Source: UBA1952 sp965200035 (GTDB lineage Bacteria; Bacteroidota; Bacteroidia; Chitinophagales; Chitinophagaceae). From it: DNA of 64,000 nucleotides. The stretch is taken from contig OZ241334.1 in the NCBI GenBank assembly GCA_965200035.1, forward strand, positions 310,001-374,000, written 5' to 3'. How positions within the stretch are numbered: the stretch's first letter is position 1; every line of letters starts with the position of its first letter. Below the pieces are notes generated by a model. The model was not told the DNA's origin. It was given only the letters and a program-made list of their open reading frames with translations, and did no database searches. Position numbers and translations under genes: made by a program. Shown in pieces: positions 42,993 through 52,366 of the stretch.

Positions 42993-43009
42993 CCTTAGGC
43001 GCGTCCAAA
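42983..43009. repeat. Hairpin at the end of the second 21-bp array
   Basis: TTTGGACGCGCC pairs perfectly with GGCGCGTCCAAA across a TTA loop. It overlaps the last repeat unit and precedes the terminator at 43024. Confidence 0.85.
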
Positions 43010-43023
43010 ATCATAGGAGCAAA

Positions 43024-43054
43024 AAAGCCCCGCTCTCAAAAAGAGCGGGGCTTT
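43024..43054. terminator. Intrinsic terminator downstream of ndk
   Basis: AAAGCCCCGCTCT and AGAGCGGGGCTTT form a 13-bp stem with a 5-base loop, 30 bases beyond the ndk stop on the minus strand. Confidence 0.92.
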
Positions 43055-43084
43055 GCTTTTACTTTAAAAATATGTTTTTGCTGA

Positions 43085-43501
43085 TTAGAAGCGCTCCAGA
43101 CCGCTGAAGAAGAAGTTGCCTTCGATTGCTGCGTTCTCATCGCTGTCAGAGCCATGTACCGCGTTTTCGCCCATAGAAGTTGCATATTTCTTACGGATGG
43201 TGCCTTCTTCCGCGTTGGCAGGATTGGTAGCGCCGATCAGGGTACGGAAGTCTGCTACTGCGTTGTCTTTTTCAAGAATAGCTGCTACGATGGAGCCGCT
43301 GCTCATGAATTCAGTAAGCTCGCCATAAAAAGGACGCTCAGCATGCACTTCGTAAAATTTTTTGGCGGCATCCAGGCTCAGGCTGGTGTATTTCATAGCT
43401 ACAATACGAAAGCCGGCAGCATTGATCATCTGAAGGATGTTACCGATGTGGCCATTGCGTACCGCATCCGGCTTGATCATCGTAAAGGTGCGATTAGTCA
43501 T
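43085..43501 (-). CDS. ndk: Nucleoside diphosphate kinase, 138 aa
   Basis: Ndk balances NTP pools by phosphate transfer through an active-site His. The N-terminal RTFTMIKPDAVRNGHIG, the GATNPANAEEGTIRKKYA loop and the catalytic NAVHGSDSDENA motif are all present. The length is normal. The terminator lies at 43024-43054. Confidence 0.97.
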   Translation of the reverse strand: MTNRTFTMIKPDAVRNGHIGNILQMINAAGFRIVAMKYTSLSLDAAKKFYEVHAERPFYGELTEFMSSGSIVAAILEKDNAVADFRTLIGATNPANAEEGTIRKKYATSMGENAVHGSDSDENAAIEGNFFFSGLERF

Positions 43502-43664
43502 TACTAGTTTGTTTTTTGCGGCGCGAAGGTAGGATAGATTTGTGATTTCTGATTGCTGATTTTTGATTGACAGTCGCTGGCTATTGTCGTTGGGATTCGT
43601 TTCCGGAATGATAAATCACTGAATAAACTAAGGACAATGGACGAATGACCGAAAGACGAACGAC

Positions 43665-46343
43665 TTAATAAACAGCATCCCGGTAATCCTTGCGCCGCAG
43701 CAACCTCAGATCCTGCAATACCGTGGCTTTTACATTGAGGGTAAAATTGTAGTTCTTGTTGGGACCAAAAGGGATCGTACCCAGGCGCATTTCCCAGCAG
43801 TGCAGATCGCGGTAGATGTCGATGGATGTAATAGACAATTGCTTTTGCGCGAAGTTGTAGCCGCTGGTAAAGGTGACTTTCCACTTTGGCGTCAGGTTGA
43901 AATCGCCCGAAAAAAGCGTAGAATTCTGGGTGAGCTGCAGGGTATCGCCTCCCTGATAGGTAGGGCGCGCCAGGCGATTGGCCGTTAAGGCATACGATAC
44001 ATTCAGCGACCACGGAATGTTGAAATCCACATAATCCCTATAGCTGTAACCCATGAGGCGCGACACTTCATCGGTACGTGGGGTCTTCGTATCGTTGCCC
44101 GTCTTTTGCTTGCTGTGGAAGCTCGCTGAGAGCGCTATGGTAGCATCGTTGAAGCGAACAAAACCTCCATTGCCAAATTCAGTGATATTCACCCGGCGGC
44201 CAAGATCATGGTCATAACGATAAGGATCGAAATTGGCGCCCGCAGTGATATTGATGATGTTCAGCACATTGGTACGGAAGCTGATATTTACGGGCGACCA
44301 TTTGAATGAATCTGCCGCAATATTGTAGTTGGTATTCACGCTCAGCCCATCGATAAGCGTTATGTTTTTCGTGCCGGTTGCCGTGTCTTTCTTGCTGCGC
44401 ACCTTCATCTGAAGGTTATTGTTCAGGCCGAAGTTGATGCTGCTGTTGAACGTCCCGTATTGATTCAGTCCGGGCGTGCCCACCACAGAGGTTTCGTAAG
44501 GCGAGCGATATTCCAGCACACCGGCAGAGGAAGTATAAGTACGGTAGTAGTAATTGAAAGGTGAGGCGCCATAGTTTGGCACATAATTGAAACCTACATT
44601 GGGTGTAAGCACGTGGCGGATGCCCGCAATTTTTCCTTTCTTGAAAAACTTCACTCCATAAATACGTGTGCTCAGCTGCATAGTCGCATTGGCATCGCGT
44701 GCGGTATAGAAGCCTCTGGAATCGAAGCTGTCGATCTTGCCTTCGTTGTTGTTGTAATACTGATAGAGGCGGCGGGTAAGCCAGTACTCATTGTAATTGA
44801 CGCCGAACGAAACGTTGATGAAGCGCAGCGCCGTATAAGAAGCGCTGATGGGAATAGAATGCTGGATGCCGGAATTAAAATCGCTCAGCGAGAATTTTTT
44901 CAGCGAAAAAGCAGTGTCATAAAAAGTAGTCTTCGCAAGCGCATTGATGTTGTAGCTCATGGTAATTTTTTCATACCAGCGCTGCGTGCCCACTGCATTT
45001 TTCCGTTGCAGCGGATTGAACTGCGCCACAAAAAAATTGACCTGCGGTAGGGTCACATTCACCTGTTTGGTAAGCGTATTCTGATCATGCAGCAAGGCTA
45101 TGGAGAGGCTGTAAGGCTTGCCCTGCCACGTTTTGGAATAGGTAATATTGGAGGTAAAAATGTTCTGGATAATCTCATTCGCCGCGTAGCTGTTACGGGC
45201 GTAGTAGTTCCCTTTCTGAATATTAACGCTGGCGTTGAAAGATCGTCCGGGCTTGGCTTTGGGGTCGGTAGCATGCCGCCATTGCAGCGCAAAAGATTTC
45301 TGGATGCTGGCTGTAGGCTCATAGTCCTCCCCCGTTTTTTCATAGCCATAATTGAAGGAGAAGCCGCCATTGTAATGATAACGATTAGCGTAAGTAGATA
45401 CCAGGCTTACATTATAGCTGCCTTTCGAATAAATATTGGCGACTGTCAGCAGATCTACATAGTCATTGATGTAAAAGTAATAGCCCATATTCGTGAGGCC
45501 GAGACCACGCCGCTCTTCCAGGGTATAAGAGGGAAGCTGAAAGCCTGAGCGCTGGCTCTGCGTGATGGGAAAGACGGCAAAAGGCAGGTATATAGGCGTA
45601 GGCACATGCTCGATTTCGAGATTGGCCGCACCGGACACAACAATCCGGCCAGGGATGATCTTGATCTTCCGCGCACGGATGCCAAAGTGAGGCGTATCAA
45701 GGCTACAAGTAGTGTAGAGATTGCCCAGTCCGTAGATGCTCTCGTCCGGATTCCGCTTTACCTGATGGCTATATACAAAGCCTTCGCCATACTGGGATCG
45801 TGCATTGCGCACAATGGCGCGCTTGGTCTTAAAATTATACTGGAGCGAATCGTAGGTAAATTTTTCTGTGCCCTGCTCAAAGGATGGCCTGGTCTTCACA
45901 TCGCCGCTGCTATCCCATAATGGCGCAGCCGTAACGAGGTTGTTGCTCTGATCGTACATGATCTTGCCGGCACCTAGCTTGAGCTCCTGAAAATTCACCT
46001 TTGCCTCGCCATAGAGATAAAAGAGGTTGCGCTCCATATCCAGCACGGCGGAGTCTGTAGCAGTGGCTTTCACCACATCAGGCAATGCATCGGGCGAAAT
46101 GCGGATGCCCAGGGTTCGCGCCAACCTGTTTCTTGCAGAAGTATCTCCGGCAGAGGCCGTAGAATCGGTCAGTTTTAAGGTATCTGCGCTGACCTTTGTG
46201 CTGTCGTTCACCATGCGCGTAGCGCGCATGGATTGCTGTGCATTTGCCCTGTGTGTTAAAGCAAATATAAAAAACAAGCAAAGGGGGAGTGCAAGGCGGT
46301 GCAATCCTGCCAATTTTAAAATAAATTTACGCCCCCTGCTCAT
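43665..46343 (-). CDS. lptD: LPS-assembly protein LptD homologue, 892 aa
   Basis: The ATG at 46343 leads to a signal peptide ending HRANAQQ. Residues ~85-230 are an OstA/LptA-like jelly-roll (YLYGEAKVNFQELKLGAGKI, YNFKTKRAIVRNARSQYGEG, GRIVVSGAANLEIEHVPTPI). The rest is a large beta barrel rich in aromatic strands. LptD inserts lipopolysaccharide into the outer leaflet. Bacteroidota forms are diverged but keep this order. It is divergent from the amidase gene (75-base gap). Confidence 0.85.
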   Translation of the reverse strand: MSRGRKFILKLAGLHRLALPLCLFFIFALTHRANAQQSMRATRMVNDSTKVSADTLKLTDSTASAGDTSARNRLARTLGIRISPDALPDVVKATATDSAVLDMERNLFYLYGEAKVNFQELKLGAGKIMYDQSNNLVTAAPLWDSSGDVKTRPSFEQGTEKFTYDSLQYNFKTKRAIVRNARSQYGEGFVYSHQVKRNPDESIYGLGNLYTTCSLDTPHFGIRARKIKIIPGRIVVSGAANLEIEHVPTPIYLPFAVFPITQSQRSGFQLPSYTLEERRGLGLTNMGYYFYINDYVDLLTVANIYSKGSYNVSLVSTYANRYHYNGGFSFNYGYEKTGEDYEPTASIQKSFALQWRHATDPKAKPGRSFNASVNIQKGNYYARNSYAANEIIQNIFTSNITYSKTWQGKPYSLSIALLHDQNTLTKQVNVTLPQVNFFVAQFNPLQRKNAVGTQRWYEKITMSYNINALAKTTFYDTAFSLKKFSLSDFNSGIQHSIPISASYTALRFINVSFGVNYNEYWLTRRLYQYYNNNEGKIDSFDSRGFYTARDANATMQLSTRIYGVKFFKKGKIAGIRHVLTPNVGFNYVPNYGASPFNYYYRTYTSSAGVLEYRSPYETSVVGTPGLNQYGTFNSSINFGLNNNLQMKVRSKKDTATGTKNITLIDGLSVNTNYNIAADSFKWSPVNISFRTNVLNIINITAGANFDPYRYDHDLGRRVNITEFGNGGFVRFNDATIALSASFHSKQKTGNDTKTPRTDEVSRLMGYSYRDYVDFNIPWSLNVSYALTANRLARPTYQGGDTLQLTQNSTLFSGDFNLTPKWKVTFTSGYNFAQKQLSITSIDIYRDLHCWEMRLGTIPFGPNKNYNFTLNVKATVLQDLRLLRRKDYRDAVY

Positions 46344-46417
46344 TAGAACGCGCAAAATTAATCCATTTGAACGTTCCAAATGATCACCACTTTTATCATT
46401 ACCTCATTAATTTAAAT

Positions 46418-47272
46418 ATGCGCATTAAACACGTTGCCTATATACTCTTTTTATCGGTATTGTTCTGTTTTCCCCACCGTTCTGCTGCCGTAGGCAAGAA
46501 GATCAGCAAGATCGTACTCGATGCCGGCCATGGCGGTAAAGACGGCGGCGCCAGAGGCGCTAACTCCAGCGAAAAAGACCTGACTCTCGCGATTGTGCTC
46601 AAGCTCGGCAGGATTATCAATGATAGCTTTAAATCTGTAACACCACTCTATACACGCGTTGCAGATGTTTATCCTTCCCTCTCCGACCGTCATGAAGTAG
46701 CCAACCAGGCCAGCGCCGATCTGTTTGTATCTGTACATATCAACTCTACTCCATTCTGGAATGAGCGTATCCAGACCGGCACGCGCACGGTAAGGCATCG
46801 CCGGCATACAACCACGGTGCCTGTTTATTCCAGCGTACGCCATCATACAACCACGCGCAGCGGCGTGGAAACACTGGTGCTCGGCAGTATCCGCAATAAT
46901 GAAAAGGAAAAAGCATTTGGTGAGTTTGGCGACCGTGTGATGGATGAGCCCGGCCTGCTGAATGAAAACGATCCGCAGACAGCAATTATTATATCCCAGT
47001 ATACAAAAGCGTTCCTGGGCCGCAGCGTTTCGCTGGGCACAAAGATTCAGGATGCCTTTTCCGTGCAGGGGCGCACCGATCTTGGCGTGAAGCAGCAAAG
47101 CCTGGAAGTGCTGGCCGGAAGCTATATGCCCGGCGTGCTGGTAGAATGCGGTTTTATCACCAATCCAAGCGAGGAAGATTACATGAATTCCGAAAAAGGC
47201 CAGATGGAAATAGCAATGGCGATTTTCCGCGGTATCAAGGCTTACAAGGAAGAAGTTGAAAACGGACATTAA
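46418..47272 (+). CDS. N-acetylmuramoyl-L-alanine amidase (Amidase_3), 284 aa
   Basis: This zinc amidase cuts the bond between MurNAc and the stem peptide. The signal region ends HRSAAVG. Zinc ligands lie in VLDAGHGGKDGGARG (His), the NSSEKDLTLAIVLKL segment (Glu) and DLFVSVHINS (His), with the catalytic Glu in VLVECGFITNPSEE. An insertion with repeated RRHTTTVPVY/VRHHTTTRSG-type residues lies at ~125-160, in the place of the regulatory helix of AmiA-C enzymes. I start it at ATG 46418. Confidence 0.93.
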   Translation: MRIKHVAYILFLSVLFCFPHRSAAVGKKISKIVLDAGHGGKDGGARGANSSEKDLTLAIVLKLGRIINDSFKSVTPLYTRVADVYPSLSDRHEVANQASADLFVSVHINSTPFWNERIQTGTRTVRHRRHTTTVPVYSSVRHHTTTRSGVETLVLGSIRNNEKEKAFGEFGDRVMDEPGLLNENDPQTAIIISQYTKAFLGRSVSLGTKIQDAFSVQGRTDLGVKQQSLEVLAGSYMPGVLVECGFITNPSEEDYMNSEKGQMEIAMAIFRGIKAYKEEVENGH

Positions 47273-47436
47273 TTGAAAATAAAGGTTGCAACAGGTTGAA
47301 TTTTCTGCATTCCAGCTCTGTTGGCCTGTTTATCTATCTTTATAATCAAACATAGCGCCCTTCACCCCTTAACAGGAATTTGCATTTTAATTTCTAACCA
47401 TTATCTTTAAGCCGCTTAAAAAACAGGATACGTCCA

Positions 47437-47976
47437 ATGAAATCTACTTTACGTTCTTTAATAGTATCGGCCACCCTGGCATTCTCCGCGTTTGCAGCCG
47501 TTACTTTCTCATCCTGCACCGAAGATAAATGCAAAGGCATTGTATGCGCTTATGGCGGTAATTGTAATGATGGCGCCTGTGTATGCCCTACCGGTTACGA
47601 AGGCCCTCAATGCGAAACGGTAAACCGCGATTATTACAAAGGCATCTGGAAGGTAAATGAAGATGGTACGCGCAGCAATGCCGCTCAATATGATGTGGCC
47701 ATCGAGACAACAGGTGATGTGCCGAACCTGAAGATGACCAATTTCCGCAACTACTTGACCATGAATGTAGCGGCGCATGTAAAGGGCGATACACTTACCA
47801 TTGACCGTCAATCAGTAAACAACACTACGGTTGAAGGCTGGGGCGTTATTGACAAAGATGTTTATTACGGCGATCATGGATTGATGATGATGTACTATTA
47901 TGTTATCTATCCGGATGGCACGCGTGATGATTATGGCTTCAACGGCGTTGGCAATCCATCCAAGTGGAATAAATAA
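47437..47976 (+). CDS. Lipoprotein with an EGF-like motif, 179 aa
   Basis: The signal ends in a lipobox-like SSC (Cys27). Residues ~27-60 carry six Cys in an EGF-like pattern: CKGIVCAYGGNCNDGACVCP followed by GYEGPQC. The C-terminal ~115 residues (YKGIWKVNEDGT, TLTIDRQSVNNTTVEGWG) form a lipocalin-like beta domain common in Bacteroidota lipoproteins. Function unknown. It is monocistronic, with a strong terminator. Confidence 0.8.
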   Translation: MKSTLRSLIVSATLAFSAFAAVTFSSCTEDKCKGIVCAYGGNCNDGACVCPTGYEGPQCETVNRDYYKGIWKVNEDGTRSNAAQYDVAIETTGDVPNLKMTNFRNYLTMNVAAHVKGDTLTIDRQSVNNTTVEGWGVIDKDVYYGDHGLMMMYYYVIYPDGTRDDYGFNGVGNPSKWNK

Positions 47977-47998
47977 TTCAATCTCTTTCTAATTAAAT

Positions 47999-48030
47999 AA
48001 AAAAGCTGTAACAGACGTTACAGCTTTTTT
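47999..48030 (+). terminator. Intrinsic terminator after the EGF-like lipoprotein
   Basis: AAAAAAGCTGTAAC, a 4-base loop and the exact complement ending TTTTTT, 22 bases past the stop. It also faces the 3' end of rlmN. Confidence 0.93.
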
Positions 48031-48079
48031 ATTTGCGCTTATTGAGAAGTTCTTCTCGGGAAACATAGCCGGTCAGGCA

Positions 48080-49138
48080 TTAAGAAGCCATACTGGTCAA
48101 TGCTTCATGATCTACATTGGCCAGTTGACCACAAGCAGCATCAATGTCTTTACCGCGGCTGCGGCGCAGGTGCGCATTTACCTTTTTGCTTTCCAGATGT
48201 TTCATGAACGCATCTGTCACCATTTCATCCGGCTTCTCAAACTGGGCGGCTTCGATGGGATTATATTCGATGATATTCACCAGATCGGCAGGTACCTGAC
48301 GGTAAATTTTCACCAGATCATCAGCGTCTTTCAGGCTGTCGTTGAAGCCTTTAAACAGAATATATTCAAAGGTGATCTCATTGCCCGTCTTCTGATAAAA
48401 ATAGTTGAGCGCTTCAATCAGCGCTTTCAGATTATTGGATTCATTGATCGGCATGATCTCATTCCGCTTGGCATCAGTAGACGCGTGCAGGGAAAGGGCA
48501 AGTTTGAAGCGTACTCCATCATCACCCAACTGACGGATCATCTTTGCCACGCCCGCAGTAGAAACGGTAATACGGCGCGGACTCATACCCAGACCATCCG
48601 GTGAGGTAATGCGCTCGATGGCCTGTAGTGTATTTTTATAATTCAGCAACGGCTCGCCCATGCCCATAAATACAATGTTGGAAAGCGGCTTGCCATAATG
48701 CTCCATTGCCTGCTGTTGCACTAAAGTCACTTCATCCACAATTTCATCATAATCCAGATTGCGCCGGCGCTCCAGATAGCCTGTGGCGCAGAATTTGCAG
48801 GAAAGCGAACAGCCTATCTGGCTTGAAACACATACCGTCATCCTCTTTTCAGTCGGGATGAGCACGCTTTCTACAAAATGACCGTCATGCAGCTGAAGGC
48901 GATTTTTAATGGTACCATCCGAGCTGAACTGGCTATGGTGAATAGTTACTTTAGGAATAAAATATTCAGTCGTAAGCTTTTCCCGCAGGGCTTTGGAAAG
49001 ATTGGTCATGTCATCAATGCTCCGCGCACCCTTTTTCCATATCCAGTCAAAAATCTGACCGGCACGGAATTTCGGCTCACCCAGCTCTTTCATCAATACC
49101 ATTAATTCATCGAGACTTACGTGCCGTAAATTTTTCAT
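48080..49138 (-). CDS. rlmN: 23S rRNA/tRNA adenine-C2 methyltransferase RlmN, 352 aa
   Basis: RlmN is a radical-SAM enzyme that makes m2A2503 in 23S rRNA and m2A37 in tRNA. The iron-sulphur motif CSLSCKFCATG is intact, with NIVFMGMGEPLLN and RITVSTAGVAKMI following. The C-terminal RRSRGKDIDAACGQL contains the Cys that acts as methyl carrier or resolving residue. The length is normal. Confidence 0.96.
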   Translation of the reverse strand: MKNLRHVSLDELMVLMKELGEPKFRAGQIFDWIWKKGARSIDDMTNLSKALREKLTTEYFIPKVTIHHSQFSSDGTIKNRLQLHDGHFVESVLIPTEKRMTVCVSSQIGCSLSCKFCATGYLERRRNLDYDEIVDEVTLVQQQAMEHYGKPLSNIVFMGMGEPLLNYKNTLQAIERITSPDGLGMSPRRITVSTAGVAKMIRQLGDDGVRFKLALSLHASTDAKRNEIMPINESNNLKALIEALNYFYQKTGNEITFEYILFKGFNDSLKDADDLVKIYRQVPADLVNIIEYNPIEAAQFEKPDEMVTDAFMKHLESKKVNAHLRRSRGKDIDAACGQLANVDHEALTSMAS

Positions 49139-49143
49139 AGCCG

Positions 49144-49151
49144 CAAAGGTA
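49144..49151 (-). promoter_or_regulatory. rlmN promoter -7 element
   Basis: TACCTTTG on the minus strand, 5 bases before the ATG at 49138, matches TAnnTTTG and implies a near-leaderless transcript. No matching -33 TTTG was seen. Confidence 0.5.
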
Positions 49152-49203
49152 CGATGATGTGTTGGTAATGGCTTGCTAAGCTGTAGTCCGGAATAGCCTG
49201 GTT

Positions 49204-49234
49204 GCTGTGAGATGCTTCCTTTCGTCAGTGTGAC
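49204..49234. repeat. REP-like element, copy D (single arm)
   Basis: GCTGTGAGATGCTTCCTTTC and the following GTCAGTGTGAC match the left arm of copies A and B. No partner arm follows. It lies between rlmN and the esterase. Confidence 0.65.
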
Positions 49235-49310
49235 GTGCCGTTCTAATCATAAAAGAGCCGGAACGCATCTACGCACCGGCTTCTTTCCAAACTCAAAAAC
49301 TAAAACCCGA

Positions 49311-50432
49311 TTATTTATTGAATGCTGCCTTAAGCTGCTTCACGGCATAACTTTGTGCGTCTTTTGCCTCCGGCACTACTGTAGCCATACCAAAGAATTC
49401 ATGCGTCACGCCATCATAACTCTTATGATCTACGGTTACGCCTGCTTCTTTCAGTTTTGCTTCCAGTTGGTCACTATCATCATGCAGCGGATCTATCTCA
49501 GCATTAATGATTGTAGTTGGCGGCAGACCTTTCAGGTTGGCTTTCACCAGTGCAATACGTGGGTCCATTCCTTTGCTCATATCAGGCAGAAAATTTTTCA
49601 GGAACCAGGGCATCATGGTGCTGCTCAGCGGCTTTGCATTCATGTATTTTTTAAAGGATGCCGTAGTAGTGTCATTGGCGGCTACCGGATAAACCAATAC
49701 CTGGCACAGCGGCATCATAATACTTTTATCGCGGGCCATGATGCTCATATTGCAGGCCAGATTGCCACCGGCGCTTTCTCCAACTACAGCAATCTTAGCT
49801 GGATCGCCCTTGATGGTGGCGGCATTCTTCAAGACCCATTGATAAGCAGCGAATGACGCATTGTGTGCAGCCGGGAATTTCTGCTCCGGTCCTTTCGGAT
49901 ATTCAACGGAAACGACTACTGCGCCAACCTGCTCGCACAATGCCTGAGCGGAAGCCATGTAAGTATTGTTGTCCGCAATTACCCAACCACCACCATGGTA
50001 ATAAACGATAACCGGGAACGGACCGTTGCCGTTCTTAGGTGTATAAATGCGTACGTGGCAGGCGCCGGGAATGTCTTTACCCATCGTATCGCTCTGAGGT
50101 GCGGGCATCGCAATGCCTTTATCCTTCATTACATCCATTACGGCATTAGTCGGCGTTGGCTGCTTGCGTGCTTCCTGTGCGGTAAGCGTCGGGATTGGCG
50201 GCGCGTTGTAGCTGGTCAGCTTTTCGATTACTACAGCCATCTCATCGTGCATATCCGGCGCCCAGTCTGGTTTCGGGCCGGCTGGTTTCAGCGCTTTACT
50301 GTTATCTGCAGATGGTGTGGCCGATGCAGTTACGGTTGTATCCGTTGTGGTGGTCTTGTTCTCACCATTGCCGCAGGAGGCCAGAAAAAGGCCGCCTATA
50401 CAGAGTGTTGCAAAGAGTTTTGTTGGCTTCAT
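49311..50432 (-). CDS. Alpha/beta-hydrolase (HSL-type esterase) lipoprotein, 373 aa
   Basis: The lipobox FLASCGNG shows membrane anchoring. The hydrolase domain starts at ~120. HGGGWV forms the oxyanion hole, GESAGGN contains the nucleophile Ser, and the acid/base pair lies in AEIDPLHDDSDQ (Asp) and YDGVTHEFFG (His). This is the hormone-sensitive-lipase family, which cleaves short-chain esters. A Thr/Ala-rich linker separates anchor and domain. The upstream region carries a 23-bp direct repeat. Confidence 0.88.
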   Translation of the reverse strand: MKPTKLFATLCIGGLFLASCGNGENKTTTTDTTVTASATPSADNSKALKPAGPKPDWAPDMHDEMAVVIEKLTSYNAPPIPTLTAQEARKQPTPTNAVMDVMKDKGIAMPAPQSDTMGKDIPGACHVRIYTPKNGNGPFPVIVYYHGGGWVIADNNTYMASAQALCEQVGAVVVSVEYPKGPEQKFPAAHNASFAAYQWVLKNAATIKGDPAKIAVVGESAGGNLACNMSIMARDKSIMMPLCQVLVYPVAANDTTTASFKKYMNAKPLSSTMMPWFLKNFLPDMSKGMDPRIALVKANLKGLPPTTIINAEIDPLHDDSDQLEAKLKEAGVTVDHKSYDGVTHEFFGMATVVPEAKDAQSYAVKQLKAAFNK

Positions 50433-50450
50433 AATTTGGTTTTAGTTGTT

Positions 50451-50497
50451 TTTTAAAACAGGCTTTTCAGGAAATTTTAAAACAGGCTTTTCAGGAA
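50451..50497. repeat. Tandem direct repeat upstream of the esterase gene
   Basis: The same 23 bases (beginning TTTTAAAACAGGC, ending TTTTCAGGAA) occur at 50451-50473 and 50475-50497, one base apart. They lie 18 bases upstream of the esterase start. A regulator operator or a recent slippage duplication are both possible. Confidence 0.8.
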
Positions 50498-50579
50498 TAT
50501 GCGTATCCCTGCCATCTGATTTTTCCACAATAAAAACTTTGCCACAAATTCAAGAGACCATTTCTGTACCGAAAACCAA

Positions 50580-51269
50580 TCAACTCATCTTCATCCGGAC
50601 TAGGTATTGCCCGTCTTCATCTTCGTACAGTTTTTCTGCAATCCAGCCCATTTCTGCTGCAATTGCGCGAAGCGTCTGCTCATCAATATAGAGCCAGTTA
50701 AACCATTCGCTCTTTTGTTTTTTGTATTCATAACGACAGGTAATTTCACCATAATAATGCGCTGGTAACGGCACACCATCTTCGTATAGATAGGCCACAT
50801 CAGAAGAATCGAATAATAGCTGTCCATCAGTGGAAAGCAGGGTGCGCGCGTGCTGCAGGAAGCGCTTCAGGCCATCAAGAGTGCCTGTCAGGCCAATACC
50901 ATTCATCAGCAATAGCAGGGTATCAAATGGCTTTTCCTGAAAGGAAAATATATCCTCCACTACCACCCGCTCTACGCCGCGCTCAAGCATCACCTCCGCC
51001 GATTTAGGTGAAATGTCCAGCGCAGTCACATCGATGCCTGCCTCTTGCAATGTAAGTGCATGGCTTCCTGCACACGCCCCGATATCCAGCACACGCCCAC
51101 GGCATTCCTGTAGGGCAATCTGCTCCAGCAGCGGCATTGAAGTCTGATGCCGGAAATATACCGGAATCTGCATTTCCACTTCGGGGCCATGATGGTCGTG
51201 CACCCAAAGGCGGGCACGCGACTCATGGAAGAAAAAATCGGCAATGGCTGTGCCCAGTACGTCTTTCAT
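50580..51269 (-). CDS. Class I SAM-dependent methyltransferase, 229 aa
   Basis: The Rossmann motifs are present: VLDIGACAGSHALTLQEAG (SAM loop), VTALDISPKSAEVM (acidic residue binding ribose) and FDTLLLLMNGIGLTG (post-II). The N-terminal ~60 residues (FHESRARLWVHDHHGPEVEM) are specific to a Bacteroidota group without known substrate. The closest assignment is small-molecule methylation. Confidence 0.85.
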   Translation of the reverse strand: MKDVLGTAIADFFFHESRARLWVHDHHGPEVEMQIPVYFRHQTSMPLLEQIALQECRGRVLDIGACAGSHALTLQEAGIDVTALDISPKSAEVMLERGVERVVVEDIFSFQEKPFDTLLLLMNGIGLTGTLDGLKRFLQHARTLLSTDGQLLFDSSDVAYLYEDGVPLPAHYYGEITCRYEYKKQKSEWFNWLYIDEQTLRAIAAEMGWIAEKLYEDEDGQYLVRMKMS

Positions 51270-51378
51270 GATAAGCCGGCAAGGTAAGGATTGGGCGATA
51301 ATTGAGGATAAACATCCGTCAATTGCCCATTATTTCTGCTGGAACCTTTTTTGTGTACAGTCATTTAAACGGTTATTG

Positions 51379-52362
51379 ATGGCAAAGAAGAAAATATCGC
51401 TGAAGGGCATCTGGGAGGTACTTAAGAATGCGTTCACCGGGTTTTCCGATGATAAAGTAACTAAGCTGAGCGGTTCGCTGGCCTATTATACAGTGTTTTC
51501 TATGGGTCCGCTGCTGGTGGTGATCATTTCACTATGTGGCGTTTTCCTGGGGCGCGATGCGGTAGAAGGCAAAATCTTCAATGTATTGGTAGGATTTGTA
51601 GGAAGCGATACCGCAGCGCAGCTGCAGCAGATCATCAAAAATGCATCGCTGAGTGGCAAAAGCACCGTTGCTGCGATTGTTGGCGGCATTACCCTATTGG
51701 TTGGTGCTACCAGTGTGTTTGCAGAAATTCAGGATTCGATCAATTCAATCTGGGGGCTAAAGCCCAAGCCAAAAAGAGGCTGGCTCAAAATGTTGCAAAA
51801 CCGTTTTCTTTCATTTTCAGTGATCATTAGTTTGGGATTCCTGCTGCTGGTATCATTAGGTATCTCAGCTATTGTCGACGCTATCAGCGGGCACCTGCAG
51901 GCTGCTTATCCGGATGTAACGATATTGGTCTTTTATATCATTAATGTATTGATTACGCTTGCAGTGACTACACTTATTTTCGCTGTTATTTTTAAAGTGC
52001 TCCCGGATGCCAAAATACGCTGGAAGGATGTGGCTACGGGCTCTGTGGTTACTGCTGTGCTGTTTATGATCGGTAAGTTTGCCATCTCTATTTATATCAG
52101 CCAGAGCAAGGTGGGCAGTACCTATGGCACGGCCGGTTCACTGGTAATTTTATTGCTGTGGGTTTATTACTCTTCCATTATTCTCTATTTCGGAGCCGAA
52201 TTTACCAAAGCTTATGCGGTGAAGTATGGTGCGGCTATTCATCCCAATCATTATGCCGTAACTACCCAGCAGATCGAAATAGAGACGGGACAGGCTTCCA
52301 TACAGGCAAAGGAAAAGAAGGCCGAAGAGGTTACGGCTGCGCACGGCCTCAATAAGGCCTGA
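51379..52362 (+). CDS. YihY/BrkB-family inner-membrane protein (second copy), 327 aa
   Basis: The ATG at 51379 gives MAKKKISLKGIWEVLKNAFT. Family features are SGSLAYYTVFSMGPLLVVII, TSVFAEIQDSINSIW, and YGTAGSLVILLLWVYYSSII with LYFGAEFTKAYA, across six membrane segments. The C-terminus is a charged cytoplasmic tail. It is clearly a separate subgroup from the YihY protein at 17611-18591. It converges with the PPTase gene (4-base gap). Confidence 0.9.
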   Translation: MAKKKISLKGIWEVLKNAFTGFSDDKVTKLSGSLAYYTVFSMGPLLVVIISLCGVFLGRDAVEGKIFNVLVGFVGSDTAAQLQQIIKNASLSGKSTVAAIVGGITLLVGATSVFAEIQDSINSIWGLKPKPKRGWLKMLQNRFLSFSVIISLGFLLLVSLGISAIVDAISGHLQAAYPDVTILVFYIINVLITLAVTTLIFAVIFKVLPDAKIRWKDVATGSVVTAVLFMIGKFAISIYISQSKVGSTYGTAGSLVILLLWVYYSSIILYFGAEFTKAYAVKYGAAIHPNHYAVTTQQIEIETGQASIQAKEKKAEEVTAAHGLNKA

Positions 52363-52366
52363 TCGG

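Noticed and set aside
42696..42998. Open frame of 100 codons rich in Ser, Pro and Leu
   Set aside because: It is the translation of the second 21-bp array and part of a REP-like element. It has no homology, start signal or domain.
52150..52355. Short frames on both strands at the end of the second YihY gene
   Set aside because: They are frame shadows of the YihY coding sequence with no independent support.
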